A stretch of DNA of 64,000 nucleotides from Crenobacter cavernae (GCF_003355495.1 NZ_CP031337.1:1369001-1433000), one strand, 5' to 3'; numbered from the stretch's first letter, positions 8,481 through 19,195 are shown. Numbers and translations: made by a program. The notes: a model not told the origin generated them from the sequence alone.

Positions 8481-9497
8481 ATGAAAGTGTTTTACGATAA
8501 AGACGCCGACCTCTCCATCATCAAGGGCAAGAAGGTCGCCATCGTCGGTTACGGCTCGCAAGGCCACGCCCACGCGCAAAACCTGAAAGAATCGGGCGTG
8601 AACGTCGTCGTCGGCCTGCGCCGTGACGGCGCTTCGTGGAAAAAGGCCGAAGCGGCCGGCCACGAAGTGAAGGAGGTCGCCGAAGCGGTGAAAGCCGCCG
8701 ACGTGGTGATGATCCTGCTGCCGGACGAATCGCAGCCGGACGTGTACGGCCGCGACATCGAGCCGAACCTGAAGCAAGGCGCCGTGCTGGCGTTCGCCCA
8801 CGGCTTCAACGTCCACTACAACCAGATCGTGCCGCGCGCCGACCTTGACGTGATCATGGTCGCGCCGAAAGGCCCGGGCCACACCGTGCGTTCCGAGTAC
8901 CTGAAGGGCGGCGGCGTGCCGACCCTGATCGCCGTCTACCAGGACAAGTCGGGCCTCGCGCGCGACATCGCCCTGTCCTACGCGGCTGCCAACGGCGGCA
9001 CCAAGGGCGGCGTGATCGAGACCAACTTCCGCGAAGAAACCGAGACCGACCTGTTCGGCGAACAGGCCGTGCTGTGCGGCGGCGCGGTCGAGCTGGTGAA
9101 GGCCGGCTTTGAAGTGCTGACCGAAGCTGGCTACGCGCCGGAAATGGCCTACTTCGAGTGCCTGCACGAACTGAAGCTGATCGTCGACCTGATGTACGAA
9201 GGCGGCATCGCCAACATGAACTACTCGATCTCGAACAACGCCGAGTACGGCGAGTACGTGACCGGCCCGGAAGTGGTGACCGCCGCGACCAAGGAAGCGA
9301 TGAAAAAAGCGCTGTACCGCATCCAGTCGGGCGAGTACGCGAAGATGTTCATCCTCGAAGGCAAGACCAACTACCCGAGCATGACCGCGCGTCGTCGCCT
9401 GAACGCCGATCACCCGATCGAGAAGGTCGGCGCCCAGCTGCGCGGCATGATGCCGTGGATCGCCAAGAACAAGCTGGTCGACCAGTCCAAGAACTAA
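8481..9497 (+). CDS. ilvC: Ketol-acid reductoisomerase
   Basis: Class I (short) KARI of 338 aa; converts acetolactate or acetohydroxybutyrate to the dihydroxy acid with NADPH and Mg2+. The Rossmann motif is VGYGSQGHAHAQNLKESG (residues 22-39). The knotted C-terminal domain shows ETDLFGEQAVLCGG and the metal-ligand ECLHELKLI helix. It lies 45 bases after ilvN with AAAGGA before the ATG, and is the last gene of the ilv operon, followed by a terminator. Confidence 0.97.
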   Translation: MKVFYDKDADLSIIKGKKVAIVGYGSQGHAHAQNLKESGVNVVVGLRRDGASWKKAEAAGHEVKEVAEAVKAADVVMILLPDESQPDVYGRDIEPNLKQGAVLAFAHGFNVHYNQIVPRADLDVIMVAPKGPGHTVRSEYLKGGGVPTLIAVYQDKSGLARDIALSYAAANGGTKGGVIETNFREETETDLFGEQAVLCGGAVELVKAGFEVLTEAGYAPEMAYFECLHELKLIVDLMYEGGIANMNYSISNNAEYGEYVTGPEVVTAATKEAMKKALYRIQSGEYAKMFILEGKTNYPSMTARRRLNADHPIEKVGAQLRGMMPWIAKNKLVDQSKN

Positions 9498-9516
9498 GCC
9501 CGCGCCGCGGGAATGC

Positions 9517-9546
9517 AAAAAGCCGGGAGATTCTCCCGGCTTTTTT
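9517..9546. terminator. Rho-independent terminator between ilvC and psd
   Basis: AGCCGGGAGATTCTCCCGGCT hairpin with A-run before and T-run after; serves both convergent genes. Confidence 0.92.
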
Positions 9547-9570
9547 ATGGCGCCATAGCCGTTGTGCGGC

Positions 9571-10410
9571 TCAGTTGGCCATCGCCTCGCCCATGCGCAC
9601 CGCGCACGCCGGCGCCCAGTCGGCGTTGAACTGCAGCGGACCGTCCGGGAACAGCAGCACCACGGTAGAGCCGAGCAAGAAGCGCCCCATCTCCTCGCCC
9701 TGTTTCAGGGTGATGTTCTGATCGCGATAGTCCCAGTGGCGCACGCTGGCGCTGCGCGGCGGGTTGACCACACCGTGCCACACCGTCTCCATACTGCCGA
9801 CGATGGTGGCGCCAACCAGCACCAGGGCGAACGGCCCGTGCGGCGAGTCGAAGTGGCAGACCACGCGCTCGTTACGCGCGAACAGGTCGTCGACGCCGCA
9901 TGCGGTGGCCGGGTTGACCGAGTACAGTTCGCCCGGCACGTAGCTCATCTGCAGTAGGCGCCCGTCGCACGGCATGTGGATGCGGTGGTAATCGCGCGGG
10001 CTGAGGTAGATGGTGGCGAACAGGCCGTCGTCGAACTGGCGCGCCAGCGTGGCGCCGCCGGCCAGCAATGCGCTGCTGCTGTAGGACTTGCCCTTGGCCT
10101 GGAAGATCTGGTCGCGCTCGATGCGGCCGAACTGACTGATCGCGCCGTCCACCGGACAGACCAGCTGCGCCGCCGCCAGAGGGCGCACGCCGGGCTGCAG
10201 CGCGCGGGTAAAGAATTCATTGAAGCTGGCGTAGGCGCTGGGCTCGTGCGTCGCCGCCTCCGCCATGTTGACGTCGTAGCGGGCGATGAAGCGGCGTATC
10301 ATCCACTGCGTCAGCGCGCCGGCGCGCTGACGCGCGACAAAGCCGAACAGGCGGGTGATCAGGAGCTTGGGCAGCAGGTGCTGCAGCTGGACGAAGAGAC
10401 GCTCGGACAA
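9571..10410 (-). CDS. psd: Phosphatidylserine decarboxylase proenzyme
   Basis: Membrane-associated decarboxylase making phosphatidylethanolamine from phosphatidylserine; 279 aa, the proteobacterial type I length. The C-terminal LGST motif (FLLGSTVVLLF) is the self-cleavage site where Ser becomes the pyruvoyl cofactor; YLSPRDYHRIHMPCDG and the N-terminal ASFNEFFTRAL stretch are diagnostic. It is divergent from pssA, the preceding step of the same pathway, with a 186-base shared promoter region that includes a TTACAAT element near 10525. Confidence 0.96.
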   Translation of the reverse strand: MSERLFVQLQHLLPKLLITRLFGFVARQRAGALTQWMIRRFIARYDVNMAEAATHEPSAYASFNEFFTRALQPGVRPLAAAQLVCPVDGAISQFGRIERDQIFQAKGKSYSSSALLAGGATLARQFDDGLFATIYLSPRDYHRIHMPCDGRLLQMSYVPGELYSVNPATACGVDDLFARNERVVCHFDSPHGPFALVLVGATIVGSMETVWHGVVNPPRSASVRHWDYRDQNITLKQGEEMGRFLLGSTVVLLFPDGPLQFNADWAPACAVRMGEAMAN

Positions 10411-10596
10411 GGGCGGTTCCCAGGGGTTCGGTCAAAATAGCGAATTATAGCCTATCCGCCTGTCGGCTGCGCTGGGCGCACTGGCGCGGCGGACAAGGCG
10501 TTGCGCGCCCGCCGCGCCGCTCGCGTTACAATAGCCGGCTTGTTGATACCAACCGCAACGGTGCCGTGGCGCCGTTGTCTTCTGCGGAAAGTGAAG

Positions 10597-11358
10597 ATGC
10601 AGACTCCTGACACCCTCAGCCCGGAAAAGCTGACGCTCCGGCGCCAGGGCATTTACCTGTTGCCCAACCTGTTCACCCTCGCCGCGCTGTTCGCCGGCTT
10701 CTACGCGGTGGTGCAGGGCATGAACAAGAACTTCGAATACGCCGCGGTCGCGATCTTCGTCGCGATGATCCTCGACGGCCTGGACGGCCGCGTCGCGCGC
10801 ATGACGCATACGCAGAGCGCGTTCGGTGCCGAGTTCGACAGTCTTTCCGACATGGTCAGCTTCGGCGTCGCGCCGGCGCTGGTCACCTACGAGTGGATGC
10901 TCAAGGGGCTCGGCAAACTGGGCTGGATGGTCGCCTTCATCTATTGCGCGTGCGCCGCGTTGCGGCTGGCGCGCTTCAACACCATGATCGGCATCGCCGA
11001 CAAGCGCTGGTTCATCGGCATGCCGAGCCCGGCCGCGGCCGCGCTGGTCGCGGGTCTCGTGTGGATCTGTCACGAGTACGGCTACAACGACATCGCGATC
11101 CTGCCGTGGCTCGCGCTCGGCTTCACCGCGTTCGCCGGCGTCTCGATGGTGACCAACGTGCGCTTCTGGAGCTTCAAGGAGCTGCACGTGCGCCGCAAGG
11201 TGCCGTTCGTCGCCTTGCTCCTGGTCGTCGCCGTGATCCTGGTGCTCGCGTCCAAGCCGGCGCTGGTGCTGTTCGGCTTCTTCGTCTGCTATGGCGCGTC
11301 CGGTTACGTGCTGTCGCTGTGGAATTTCGCACACCGCGGACGCCAGTCGGTGCCGTGA
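10597..11358 (+). CDS. pssA: CDP-diacylglycerol-serine O-phosphatidyltransferase
   Basis: Membrane enzyme joining serine to CDP-diacylglycerol; makes the substrate for Psd encoded divergently. About 253 aa with the CDP-alcohol phosphatidyltransferase motif in two pieces, DGLDGRVAR and GAEFDSLSD, near residues 60-85. Several transmembrane helices follow and the C-terminus is hydrophobic. The frame is open from 10501, but ATG 10597 with GGAAA upstream gives the conserved start (MQTPDTLSPEKL). It is of the Bacillus/proteobacterial multi-pass type, not the E. coli phospholipase-D-like PssA. Confidence 0.93.
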   Translation: MQTPDTLSPEKLTLRRQGIYLLPNLFTLAALFAGFYAVVQGMNKNFEYAAVAIFVAMILDGLDGRVARMTHTQSAFGAEFDSLSDMVSFGVAPALVTYEWMLKGLGKLGWMVAFIYCACAALRLARFNTMIGIADKRWFIGMPSPAAAALVAGLVWICHEYGYNDIAILPWLALGFTAFAGVSMVTNVRFWSFKELHVRRKVPFVALLLVVAVILVLASKPALVLFGFFVCYGASGYVLSLWNFAHRGRQSVP

Positions 11359-11385
11359 TTGGACATTAAGTAGAATATTACGTCC

Positions 11386-11423
11386 AAAAAGAGACGACCG
11401 CGTATGCGGCCGTCTCTTTTTTT
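11386..11423 (+). terminator. Rho-independent terminator after pssA
   Basis: Stem GAGACGaCCGC / GCGGcCGTCTC with a GTAT loop and one mismatch, followed by seven or more T. It separates pssA from the leuA promoter. Confidence 0.88.
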
Positions 11424-11434
11424 GTCAAAAACGT

Positions 11435-11463
11435 TTGACGGCCTGTCTAATTATTCGTAATCT
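11435..11463 (+). promoter_or_regulatory. leuA promoter
   Basis: TTGACG (11435-11440), exactly 17 bases, then TAATCT (11458-11463). The transcript start would fall near 11470, leaving a short leader with AGGAG (11480-11484) six bases before the GTG at 11491. Confidence 0.75.
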
Positions 11464-11490
11464 GGTTTCAACAAAACACAGGAGTGAGCC

Positions 11491-13284
<1,794 letters not shown>

Positions 13285-13402
13285 GCGTCTACCCACGCCG
13301 CCAATCTGACACAGCCGCCGTTCCGCGTGCGATCCGCCGGGGCGGCCAGGGCAGTGCCCACAAGGCGCTGCCCTTCAGTGCGTCTGCGTCCTGCCGGCAA
13401 AA

Positions 13403-13434
13403 ACAAAGCCCACCGCGTGATCAGGTGGGCTTTG
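13403..13434. terminator. Terminator after leuA
   Basis: ACAAAGCCCACC and GGTGGGCTTTGT form a 12-base perfect stem; the T-tract is broken by GTCG. It can act in both directions for the convergent membrane-protein gene. Confidence 0.8.
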
Positions 13435-13454
13435 TCGTTTGTGCGAGTGTCAGA

Positions 13455-13913
13455 TCAGCCGGGTAGCGCAGGGTTGGCCGAGCCTGGCGTGCCTTCGATT
13501 ACGCGGCGGTATTCGGCCATCTTCACCCAGTGGATGATCCACAGCACGATGGCCGGGATCAGCGCGATCAGGTTGATGAAGGGAATCATCAGCAGCACGA
13601 GGCTGATAACGAAGCCGATGGTCAGGCTGAAGCCGCCGTCGCCCGGCAGGCGGCGCTCGGCCAGGTCCTTTTTCAGGCTGGATGACAGCAGGATCGCGTA
13701 GACGCAGAACCAGACCGTGCCCAGTACCGGCACCAGCGACAGCCAGACGAGCCCGCCGGCAAAGGCGCGATTGCGCTCGGAGACCGCGTTCATCGTCTTT
13801 TGCAGCGTAAAATAGTAGAAGAAGGCCGGGATCAGCGCGAGAAGCGCGATGAACAGGATGGCGCCGAGTCCGAAGCCGGCGGTCAGCGAATCGAAGGTGC
13901 TTTGTTCGTACAT
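13455..13913 (-). CDS. Small multi-pass membrane protein of unknown function
   Basis: 152 aa with four hydrophobic stretches (about residues 12-35, 50-75, 95-112, 113-128) and polar loops. I do not recognise a family with certainty; the pattern resembles small DUF4870/DUF4234-like proteins, but this is a guess. It carries a TTGGCCGAG repeat (antisense) near the C-terminal codons. It lies between leuA and bioD, on the opposite strand to both. Confidence 0.65.
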   Translation of the reverse strand: MYEQSTFDSLTAGFGLGAILFIALLALIPAFFYYFTLQKTMNAVSERNRAFAGGLVWLSLVPVLGTVWFCVYAILLSSSLKKDLAERRLPGDGGFSLTIGFVISLVLLMIPFINLIALIPAIVLWIIHWVKMAEYRRVIEGTPGSANPALPG

Positions 13914-14021
13914 GGTGGCAGATCCAAGATTGAAACAGGGGTGTCGCCAAGGTACGCGATGGATTTGCCATTGTCATTACGGCGCGCGCCCGCTTGAGTG
14001 GGCAAAACAGGGAAGACAGCG

Positions 14022-14648
14022 ATGGCTCAGGGTTATTTCATCACCGGTACCGATACCGAGATCGGCAAGACGCACAGCGCGGTGAAACTGGTCGAATTGT
14101 GGCGGCGCGACGGCAAGCGCGTGGCGGCGATGAAGCCGGTCGCGTCCGGCTGCGAGGTGCTGCCCGACGGGCGCTGGCTGAACGACGACGTAGAACGGCT
14201 GGTGGCCGCTACCGGCCAGACCGACCGCGACGCGATGAACCCCTACCGCTTCCTGCCGCCGGTGTCGCCGCATATCGCCGCGCGCGAGGCGGGGGTGAAG
14301 ATCTCGCTCGACGTGATCGCTGAACATTACGATAAGTTGGCCGAGGGGGCCGACGTGGTGCTGGTCGAAGGCGCCGGCGGCTGGCTCGCGCCGCTGTCCG
14401 ACACGCTGTTCATGGCCGACCTCGCCGCCCGGCTCGAGCTGCCGGTGATCCTGGTGGTCGGCATGCGTCTGGGCTGCATCAACCACGCGCTGTTGACGGC
14501 GCGCGCGATCGAGGCGTCCGGGCAGACGCTGGCAGGCTGGGTCGCCAACCGCGTGGTGCCCGATCAAGCGGCTTACGCCGACAACCTGTCGACGCTCAAA
14601 CGCCACATCACCGCGCCGCTGCTGCTCGAGATTCCCCACGCCGGCTGA
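14022..14648 (+). CDS. bioD: ATP-dependent dethiobiotin synthetase
   Basis: Penultimate step of biotin synthesis: closes the ureido ring of DAPA with CO2 and ATP. 208 aa. P-loop GTDTEIGKT at residues 9-17, then KPVASGC, the VEGAGGWLAPL switch-like motif and the base-recognition VANRVVP. ATG 14022 preceded by AGGGAAG is chosen over ATG 13998. It stands alone here; no other bio gene is in the window. The first variable position of the P-loop is Glu instead of the more common Asp/Glu-Val pattern, within family range. Confidence 0.93.
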   Translation: MAQGYFITGTDTEIGKTHSAVKLVELWRRDGKRVAAMKPVASGCEVLPDGRWLNDDVERLVAATGQTDRDAMNPYRFLPPVSPHIAAREAGVKISLDVIAEHYDKLAEGADVVLVEGAGGWLAPLSDTLFMADLAARLELPVILVVGMRLGCINHALLTARAIEASGQTLAGWVANRVVPDQAAYADNLSTLKRHITAPLLLEIPHAG

Positions 14649-14848
14649 TCGTCGTGGTGCCGATTGCCGGCGGCCGTTCTTGCGGCATAGGGCTCGGCCA
14701 ACCTTGGTTGGTGCGGTCGCATTGAGCCAGCCGTGTCCGTTCGTTGCGCTATCTGCCGCCATCGAATGGCTCCTCCCGAGCACTCGGTATCGTAGGGGGG
14801 GCCTCGTCAGGACGCGTTTCAGTGTGAAGTCATAGCGGTCATCGCCGT

Positions 14849-14872
14849 ATATATCTTCAGATGAAGATATAT
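14849..14872. promoter_or_regulatory. AT-rich palindrome, probable operator
   Basis: ATATATCTTCA-GA-TGAAGATATAT, two perfect 11-base arms. Its inner 18 bases (14852-14869) are TATCTT-N6-AAGATA, the same half-sites and spacing as the palindrome before xpt. No gene starts directly next to it. Confidence 0.6.
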
Positions 14873-15068
14873 GGAGTGAGGGGTGTCTCTCTGTGATTAC
14901 GGCGGCAGGCGGGTGGCGAAAGCGCTTTCGATTTGCCGCTTATCCTATTGAGTTTCTTGCCAATAGGCCTTCAATCGCTTGGCGTGACGTCGCTGCCGGC
15001 GTGCCCGTGAGAAAGCTTGGCCGAGCCCTTGTGCGGGGGCGAAAGAAAGATATGAGCGTCAAAAAAAG

Positions 15069-15086
15069 TATCTTTATATAAAGATA
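15069..15086 (+). promoter_or_regulatory. Probable operator upstream of xpt
   Basis: Perfect 18-base palindrome TATCTTTATATAAAGATA about 40 bases before the TACAAT box of xpt. Shape and spacing match MarR-type operators and resemble the one at guaD (3791-3808). Confidence 0.6.
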
Positions 15087-15169
15087 TTAGCCGTTATCCG
15101 CGGCCGACAGCGCGGCAAGCCTTTGTTACAATTCAGCTTTGACCGACAGCCCTCCTTCTTCCCACCGCC

Positions 15170-15742
15170 ATGAACGAACTCAAGCAGAAAATCCTGACCG
15201 ACGGCCGTTTGCTCGACGGTTATATCCTCAAGGTCGATAACTTCCTCAACCACCAGCTGGACGTCGGACTGCTCGAGCGCGTGGGGGAGGCGTTCGCCGA
15301 GCGTTTCGCCGGCGTCAAGATCGACAAGATTCTCACCATCGAGGCGTCGGGCATCGCGGTCGCCTGTATGGCGGCGCGTCACTTCGGCTACCCGCCGGTG
15401 GTGTTCGCCAAGAAGACGCAGAGCCTCAATATGGACCCGGACGCGTACGAGGTCGAAGTGTTCTCATATACCAAGCAGACGACCTATAAGGTCCGCGTGT
15501 CGCGCCGTTACCTGTCGGCCGGAGAGAAGGTGCTGATCATCGACGACTTCCTCGCCAACGGCCACGCGGCGCGCGGTCTGATCGACATCGTGCGCCAGGC
15601 CGGTGCCGAGCCGGTCGGCCTCGGTATCGTGATCGAGAAAGGTTTCCAGGACGGCCGCAAGGTCGTCGAGGACGCCGGTGTGCGCCTCGAGTCGCTGGCC
15701 ATCCTCAAATCGTTCGAAGGCGGCAAGGTCAACTTCGCCTGA
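15170..15742 (+). CDS. xpt: Xanthine phosphoribosyltransferase
   Basis: Purine salvage enzyme: xanthine + PRPP to XMP. 190 aa, matching the Bacillus-type Xpt rather than the E. coli Gpt type. Features are the N-terminal MNELKQKILTDGRLLDGYILK, EASGIAVACMAA, and the PRPP-binding motif VLIIDDFLANGHAA. Together with guaD at 4 kb (guanine to xanthine) it allows guanine nitrogen use while recovering the purine ring. Its upstream palindrome resembles the guaD operator, so co-regulation is possible. Terminator follows. Confidence 0.95.
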   Translation: MNELKQKILTDGRLLDGYILKVDNFLNHQLDVGLLERVGEAFAERFAGVKIDKILTIEASGIAVACMAARHFGYPPVVFAKKTQSLNMDPDAYEVEVFSYTKQTTYKVRVSRRYLSAGEKVLIIDDFLANGHAARGLIDIVRQAGAEPVGLGIVIEKGFQDGRKVVEDAGVRLESLAILKSFEGGKVNFA

Positions 15743-15761
15743 TCGCGGCGCTCTTGTCAGC

Positions 15762-15791
15762 AAAAAACGGCACCCCTGGGTGCCGTTTTTT
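15762..15791. terminator. Rho-independent terminator between xpt and lipoprotein gene
   Basis: AACGGCACCC-CT-GGGTGCCGTT hairpin with six A before and six T after; bidirectional. Confidence 0.92.
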
Positions 15792-15805
15792 GTTGTCTGC
15801 CTGGC

Positions 15806-16126
15806 TCATTGTCCGGGCTGGACGCGGAACACTTCGCGGCCGCCCACCGAGCCGACCAGCGGGTTGCCGGTGCCGGCGGGCGAGTTGACGTCGCCGCTCA
15901 TCACCGCCGGCTCGCCGCTGCGCGTGGTGCCGCTGCAATTGACGATGCCGGCGTTCGGTTCGAGCACTTGGCACTGCAGCAGGCCGTCGAGCGGGTAGCC
16001 CGCCTGTTCGAACCATTTGGCGCCGTAGCCGCCGGCGTTCTTGGCGGTGGTGGAGGACATCATGCTCGCACAGCCGGCAAGCAGCGCAAGGCTCGCTCCC
16101 AGTGCGACGAGAAGGCGTGGGGTCAT
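15806..16126 (-). CDS. Small predicted lipoprotein
   Basis: 106 aa with a type II signal peptide and lipobox LLAGC at residues 16-20, so predicted to be lipidated and envelope-anchored. The mature part (about 87 aa) contains two Cys (LLQCQVLEPNAGIVNCSG) that could form a disulfide. I recognise no named family. It is convergent with xpt and divergent from the cox operon. Confidence 0.75.
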   Translation of the reverse strand: MTPRLLVALGASLALLAGCASMMSSTTAKNAGGYGAKWFEQAGYPLDGLLQCQVLEPNAGIVNCSGTTRSGEPAVMSGDVNSPAGTGNPLVGSVGGREVFRVQPGQ

Positions 16127-16345
16127 GGTGGTCTCCGGTTCGCTAGGCAGGGTGTCGATCGATCAGAAAGACCGGCCATCGATCATTGGACGGTGGATTG
16201 CTGCATCGCAACACGATGACGGCTTGTTTTATAGCGCTTAAAGCCTAGTATCAGAACAGCCCGTCGTCATTATGGTTGTCATGAACGGGCAATGCGGCGG
16301 TCGGGTTGGGCCCGCTTGGGCCTCTCTAAAAAGCGGGGGAAGCCC

Positions 16346-17464
16346 ATGTCTTTTCTGCGTGTCTCCACTATAGCGCTGCTCGCGTCGCCGCTGGTTGCGC
16401 GGGCGTCGCAGCTCAACCTCCAGACGCCGGTCACCGATACCGCGCGCGAGGTATACGACCTCCATACCCTGCTTCTCGTCGTCACCGCCGCGATCTTCGT
16501 GGTCGTGTTCTCGGTGATGTTTTACGCCTTGTTCAAGCATCGCAAGGCGGCCGGCCACCAGGCGCGCCTGTTCCACGAAAATACCACCGTCGAAATCATC
16601 TGGACGGTCATTCCCTTCCTGATTCTGGCCGGCATGGCTTGGCCGGCGACCCGCGTCATCCTCGAGCAAAAGAGCACGCGCGGCGAAGACATGACCATCA
16701 AGGTCACCGGCTATCAGTGGAAGTGGCGCTACGACTACCTCGATGCCAACTTCGGCTTCGTCAGTCATCTGGCCACCCCGAACGCCGCGATCGCCAACGA
16801 CGGCGCCAAGGGCGAGCACTACCTACTGGAAGTGGACGAGCCGCTCGTGGTGCCGACCGGCCGCAAGGTGCGCTTGCTGATTACCGCCAACGACGTGATC
16901 CATGCGTGGTGGGTGCCGGCGCTCGGCGTGAAGCAGGACGCGGTACCCGGCTTCGTGCGCGACGCCTGGTTCAAGGTCGACCAGCCCGGCGTCTATCGCG
17001 GCCAGTGCGCCGAACTGTGCGGCAAGGATCACGGCTTCATGCCCATCGTGGTCGACGCGCGTTCGCCGGCCGACTACGACAAGTGGCTTGCCGCCAAGAA
17101 GGCCGCCGCCGCGGCCAACGTCGATGACCCGAACAAGGTGTGGACCTTGGCCGACCTAAATGCGCGCGGTGAGAAGGTCTACCAGCAAAACTGCGTCGCC
17201 TGCCACTTGGCGAACGGGCAGGGGGTGCCGGGGGCGTTCCCGGCGCTGGCCGCCTCGAAGATCGCTACCGGCGACATCGCGGCGCATATCGGCATCGTGC
17301 TTCACGGCAGCAAGAAGAATCCGGCGATGGCGGCCTGGGGGACTCAGCTGTCCGACACCGACCTCGCCGCGGTCATCACCTACGAGCGCAACGCGTGGGG
17401 CAACAACACCGGCCAGGCCGTCCAGCCCAAGGACGTGAAGGCCGCGCGCGGCGCCAAGAGCTAG
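16346..17464 (+). CDS. coxB: Cytochrome c oxidase subunit II with fused cytochrome c
   Basis: Subunit II of an aa3/caa3-type haem-copper oxidase; takes electrons through the CuA centre. 372 aa from ATG 16346 (GGGGGA upstream). Signal peptide to about residue 22, two transmembrane helices (about 40-62 and 85-105), then the periplasmic cupredoxin with CuA ligands C221-AEL-C225, H229 and M232. A C-terminal class I cytochrome c domain carries CVACH at residues 283-287, so this is the fused form. First gene of the cox operon; the 219-base gap upstream must hold its promoter, but I see no clear boxes. Confidence 0.95.
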   Translation: MSFLRVSTIALLASPLVARASQLNLQTPVTDTAREVYDLHTLLLVVTAAIFVVVFSVMFYALFKHRKAAGHQARLFHENTTVEIIWTVIPFLILAGMAWPATRVILEQKSTRGEDMTIKVTGYQWKWRYDYLDANFGFVSHLATPNAAIANDGAKGEHYLLEVDEPLVVPTGRKVRLLITANDVIHAWWVPALGVKQDAVPGFVRDAWFKVDQPGVYRGQCAELCGKDHGFMPIVVDARSPADYDKWLAAKKAAAAANVDDPNKVWTLADLNARGEKVYQQNCVACHLANGQGVPGAFPALAASKIATGDIAAHIGIVLHGSKKNPAMAAWGTQLSDTDLAAVITYERNAWGNNTGQAVQPKDVKAARGAKS

Positions 17465-17556
17465 GCGTGGCGTGCGACCGGACTCGGCCAATCAGCGCTG
17501 ATATCCAGCAGAACCCGGGCCTGCCGGCCCTTAGAAGCGGCTTCGAGGAGTGATCT

Positions 17557-19185
17557 ATGGCGATCGTTACCGATACCGAGCACGGCCACGCTGGCCACGA
17601 GCGCCCGACGGGCTGGGCACGCTGGCTGACGGCCACCAACCACAAGGATATCGGTACGCTCTATCTGTGGTTCTCGTTCGTGATGTTCCTGACCGGCGGC
17701 GTGATGGCGCTAGGCATCCGTGCGGAACTGTTCCAGCCGGGGCTGCAGTTCTGGCAACCCGAGCTTTTCAACCAGCTGACCACGCAGCATGGCCTGATCA
17801 TGGTGTTCGGCGCGATCATGCCGGCCTTCACCGGCATGGCCAACTGGATGCTGCCCTTGATGATAGGCGCGCCGGACATGGCTTTCGCGCGCATGAACAA
17901 CTGGAGCTTCTGGCTGCTGCCGCCGGCGGCGCTGCTCCTGATCATCTCCTTCCTGGTGCCCGGCGGCGCCGCCTCGGCCGGTTGGACGCTGTACGCGCCG
18001 CTGTCGACACAGATGGGCATGGGGATGGACTTCACCATCTTCGCGATCCACATCATGGGCATCAGTTCGATCATGGGGTCGATCAACATCATCGTCACCA
18101 TCCTCAACCTGCGCGCGCCGGGGATGACGATGGCGAAGATGCCGATGTTCGCGTGGGCGTCGCTGATCACCGCCTACCTGATCATCGCGGTGATGCCGGT
18201 GCTCGCCGGCGTGGTGACGATGGTGCTGACCGACCGTCACTTCGGCACCCACTTCTTCAACGCGGCCGGCGGCGGCGACCCGGTGCTCTACCAGCACGTG
18301 TTCTGGTTCTTCGGCCACCCCGAGGTCTACATCATGGCGCTGCCGGCCTTCGGCATCGTCAGCCACATCCTGCCGACCTTCGCGCGCAAGCCGCTGTTCG
18401 GCTATGCGTCGATGGTCTATGCGACGAGTTCGATCGCGCTGCTGTCGTTCATGGTCTGGGCGCACCACATGTTCACCACTGGCATGCCGGCGACCGCGCA
18501 ACTGTTCTTCATGTACGCGACGATGTTGATCGCGGTGCCGACCGGCGTGAAGGTGTTCAACTGGATCGCCACGCTGTGGCAGGGCAGCATCAGCTTCGAG
18601 ACGCCGATGCTGTTCGCGATCGGCTTTGTCTGCCTGTTCACCGTCGGCGGGCTGTCGGGGGTGACGCTGAGCATCGCCGCGGTCGACATCCAGCTGCAGG
18701 ACACCTACTACGTCGTCGCGCACTTCCACTATGTGCTCGTCGCCGGCGCCTTGTTCAGCCTGTTCGCCGCCGTTTACTACTGGTTCCCGAAGATGACCGG
18801 GCGGATGTACAACGAGAAGCTCGGCAAGCTGCACTTCTGGTGGTCGCTCGTGTGGTTCAACGTCACCTTCTTCCCGATGCATTTCCTGGGGCTGGCCGGC
18901 ATGCCGCGCCGCATTCCTGACTACGCGCTGCAGTTCACCTCGTTCAACGAGGTCGCTAGCGTCGGCTCGTTCTGCTTCGGCCTCGGCCAGCTCATCTTCC
19001 TCTTCAATATGCTCTGGAGCATCAGGAAGGGCGAGCCGGCGCCGGCCAAGCCGTGGGAGGGCGCCGACACGCTCGAATGGCAGATCCCCTCGCCCGCGCC
19101 TTACCACAGCTTTGCCGAGGCGCCCGAACTCGAGGTCGGCGAAAACGGCGCGATCCGCGGCATGAAGGGTGGAGCGCACCACTGA
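17557..19185 (+). CDS. coxA: Cytochrome c oxidase subunit I
   Basis: Catalytic 12-helix subunit of 542 aa holding haem a and the haem a3-CuB site, reducing O2 to water with proton pumping. The cross-linked His-Tyr region is WFFGHPEVYIM, CuB histidines are in WAHHMFTTGMP, and haem ligands are in YYVVAHFHYVL. The K- and D-channel segments look intact (ANWMLPLMIGAPDMAFARMN). ATG 17557 with GAGGAG. Next gene ctaG begins 11 bases on. Confidence 0.97.
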   Translation: MAIVTDTEHGHAGHERPTGWARWLTATNHKDIGTLYLWFSFVMFLTGGVMALGIRAELFQPGLQFWQPELFNQLTTQHGLIMVFGAIMPAFTGMANWMLPLMIGAPDMAFARMNNWSFWLLPPAALLLIISFLVPGGAASAGWTLYAPLSTQMGMGMDFTIFAIHIMGISSIMGSINIIVTILNLRAPGMTMAKMPMFAWASLITAYLIIAVMPVLAGVVTMVLTDRHFGTHFFNAAGGGDPVLYQHVFWFFGHPEVYIMALPAFGIVSHILPTFARKPLFGYASMVYATSSIALLSFMVWAHHMFTTGMPATAQLFFMYATMLIAVPTGVKVFNWIATLWQGSISFETPMLFAIGFVCLFTVGGLSGVTLSIAAVDIQLQDTYYVVAHFHYVLVAGALFSLFAAVYYWFPKMTGRMYNEKLGKLHFWWSLVWFNVTFFPMHFLGLAGMPRRIPDYALQFTSFNEVASVGSFCFGLGQLIFLFNMLWSIRKGEPAPAKPWEGADTLEWQIPSPAPYHSFAEAPELEVGENGAIRGMKGGAHH

Positions 19186-19195
19186 GGAGAAGGCC

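Larger units (their letters stand above)
14649..15169. other. Palindrome-rich intergenic region between bioD and xpt
   Basis: 521 bases with no convincing gene. It holds two copies of the TTGGCCGAG repeat (14693-14701 minus, 15017-15025 plus), an AT-rich 24-base palindrome (14849-14872), a CGAAAGCGCTTTCG palindrome (14917-14930), a CCTATTG/CAATAGG inverted repeat (14943-14966) and an 18-base palindrome (15069-15086) in front of xpt. A 62-codon ORF (14893-15081) ends inside the last palindrome and shows no domain, so I do not call it. TACAAT at 15127-15132 is the likely xpt -10. Confidence 0.6.

Noticed and set aside
6129..9518. A 1129-codon open frame on the minus strand across ilvBNC
   Set aside because: It is antisense to three well-identified genes, rich in His, Asp, Val and Arg without domains, and explained by GC-biased third positions of the real genes.
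14917..14930. A LacI-family operator controlling a sugar gene
   Set aside because: The 14-base palindrome fits the general LacI shape, but no LacI gene or sugar gene is near, so I only report it as an orphan palindrome.
14893..15081. A 62-codon ORF between bioD and xpt
   Set aside because: No domain, a GTG start without a well-placed ribosome binding site, and its end lies inside the operator-like palindrome before xpt.
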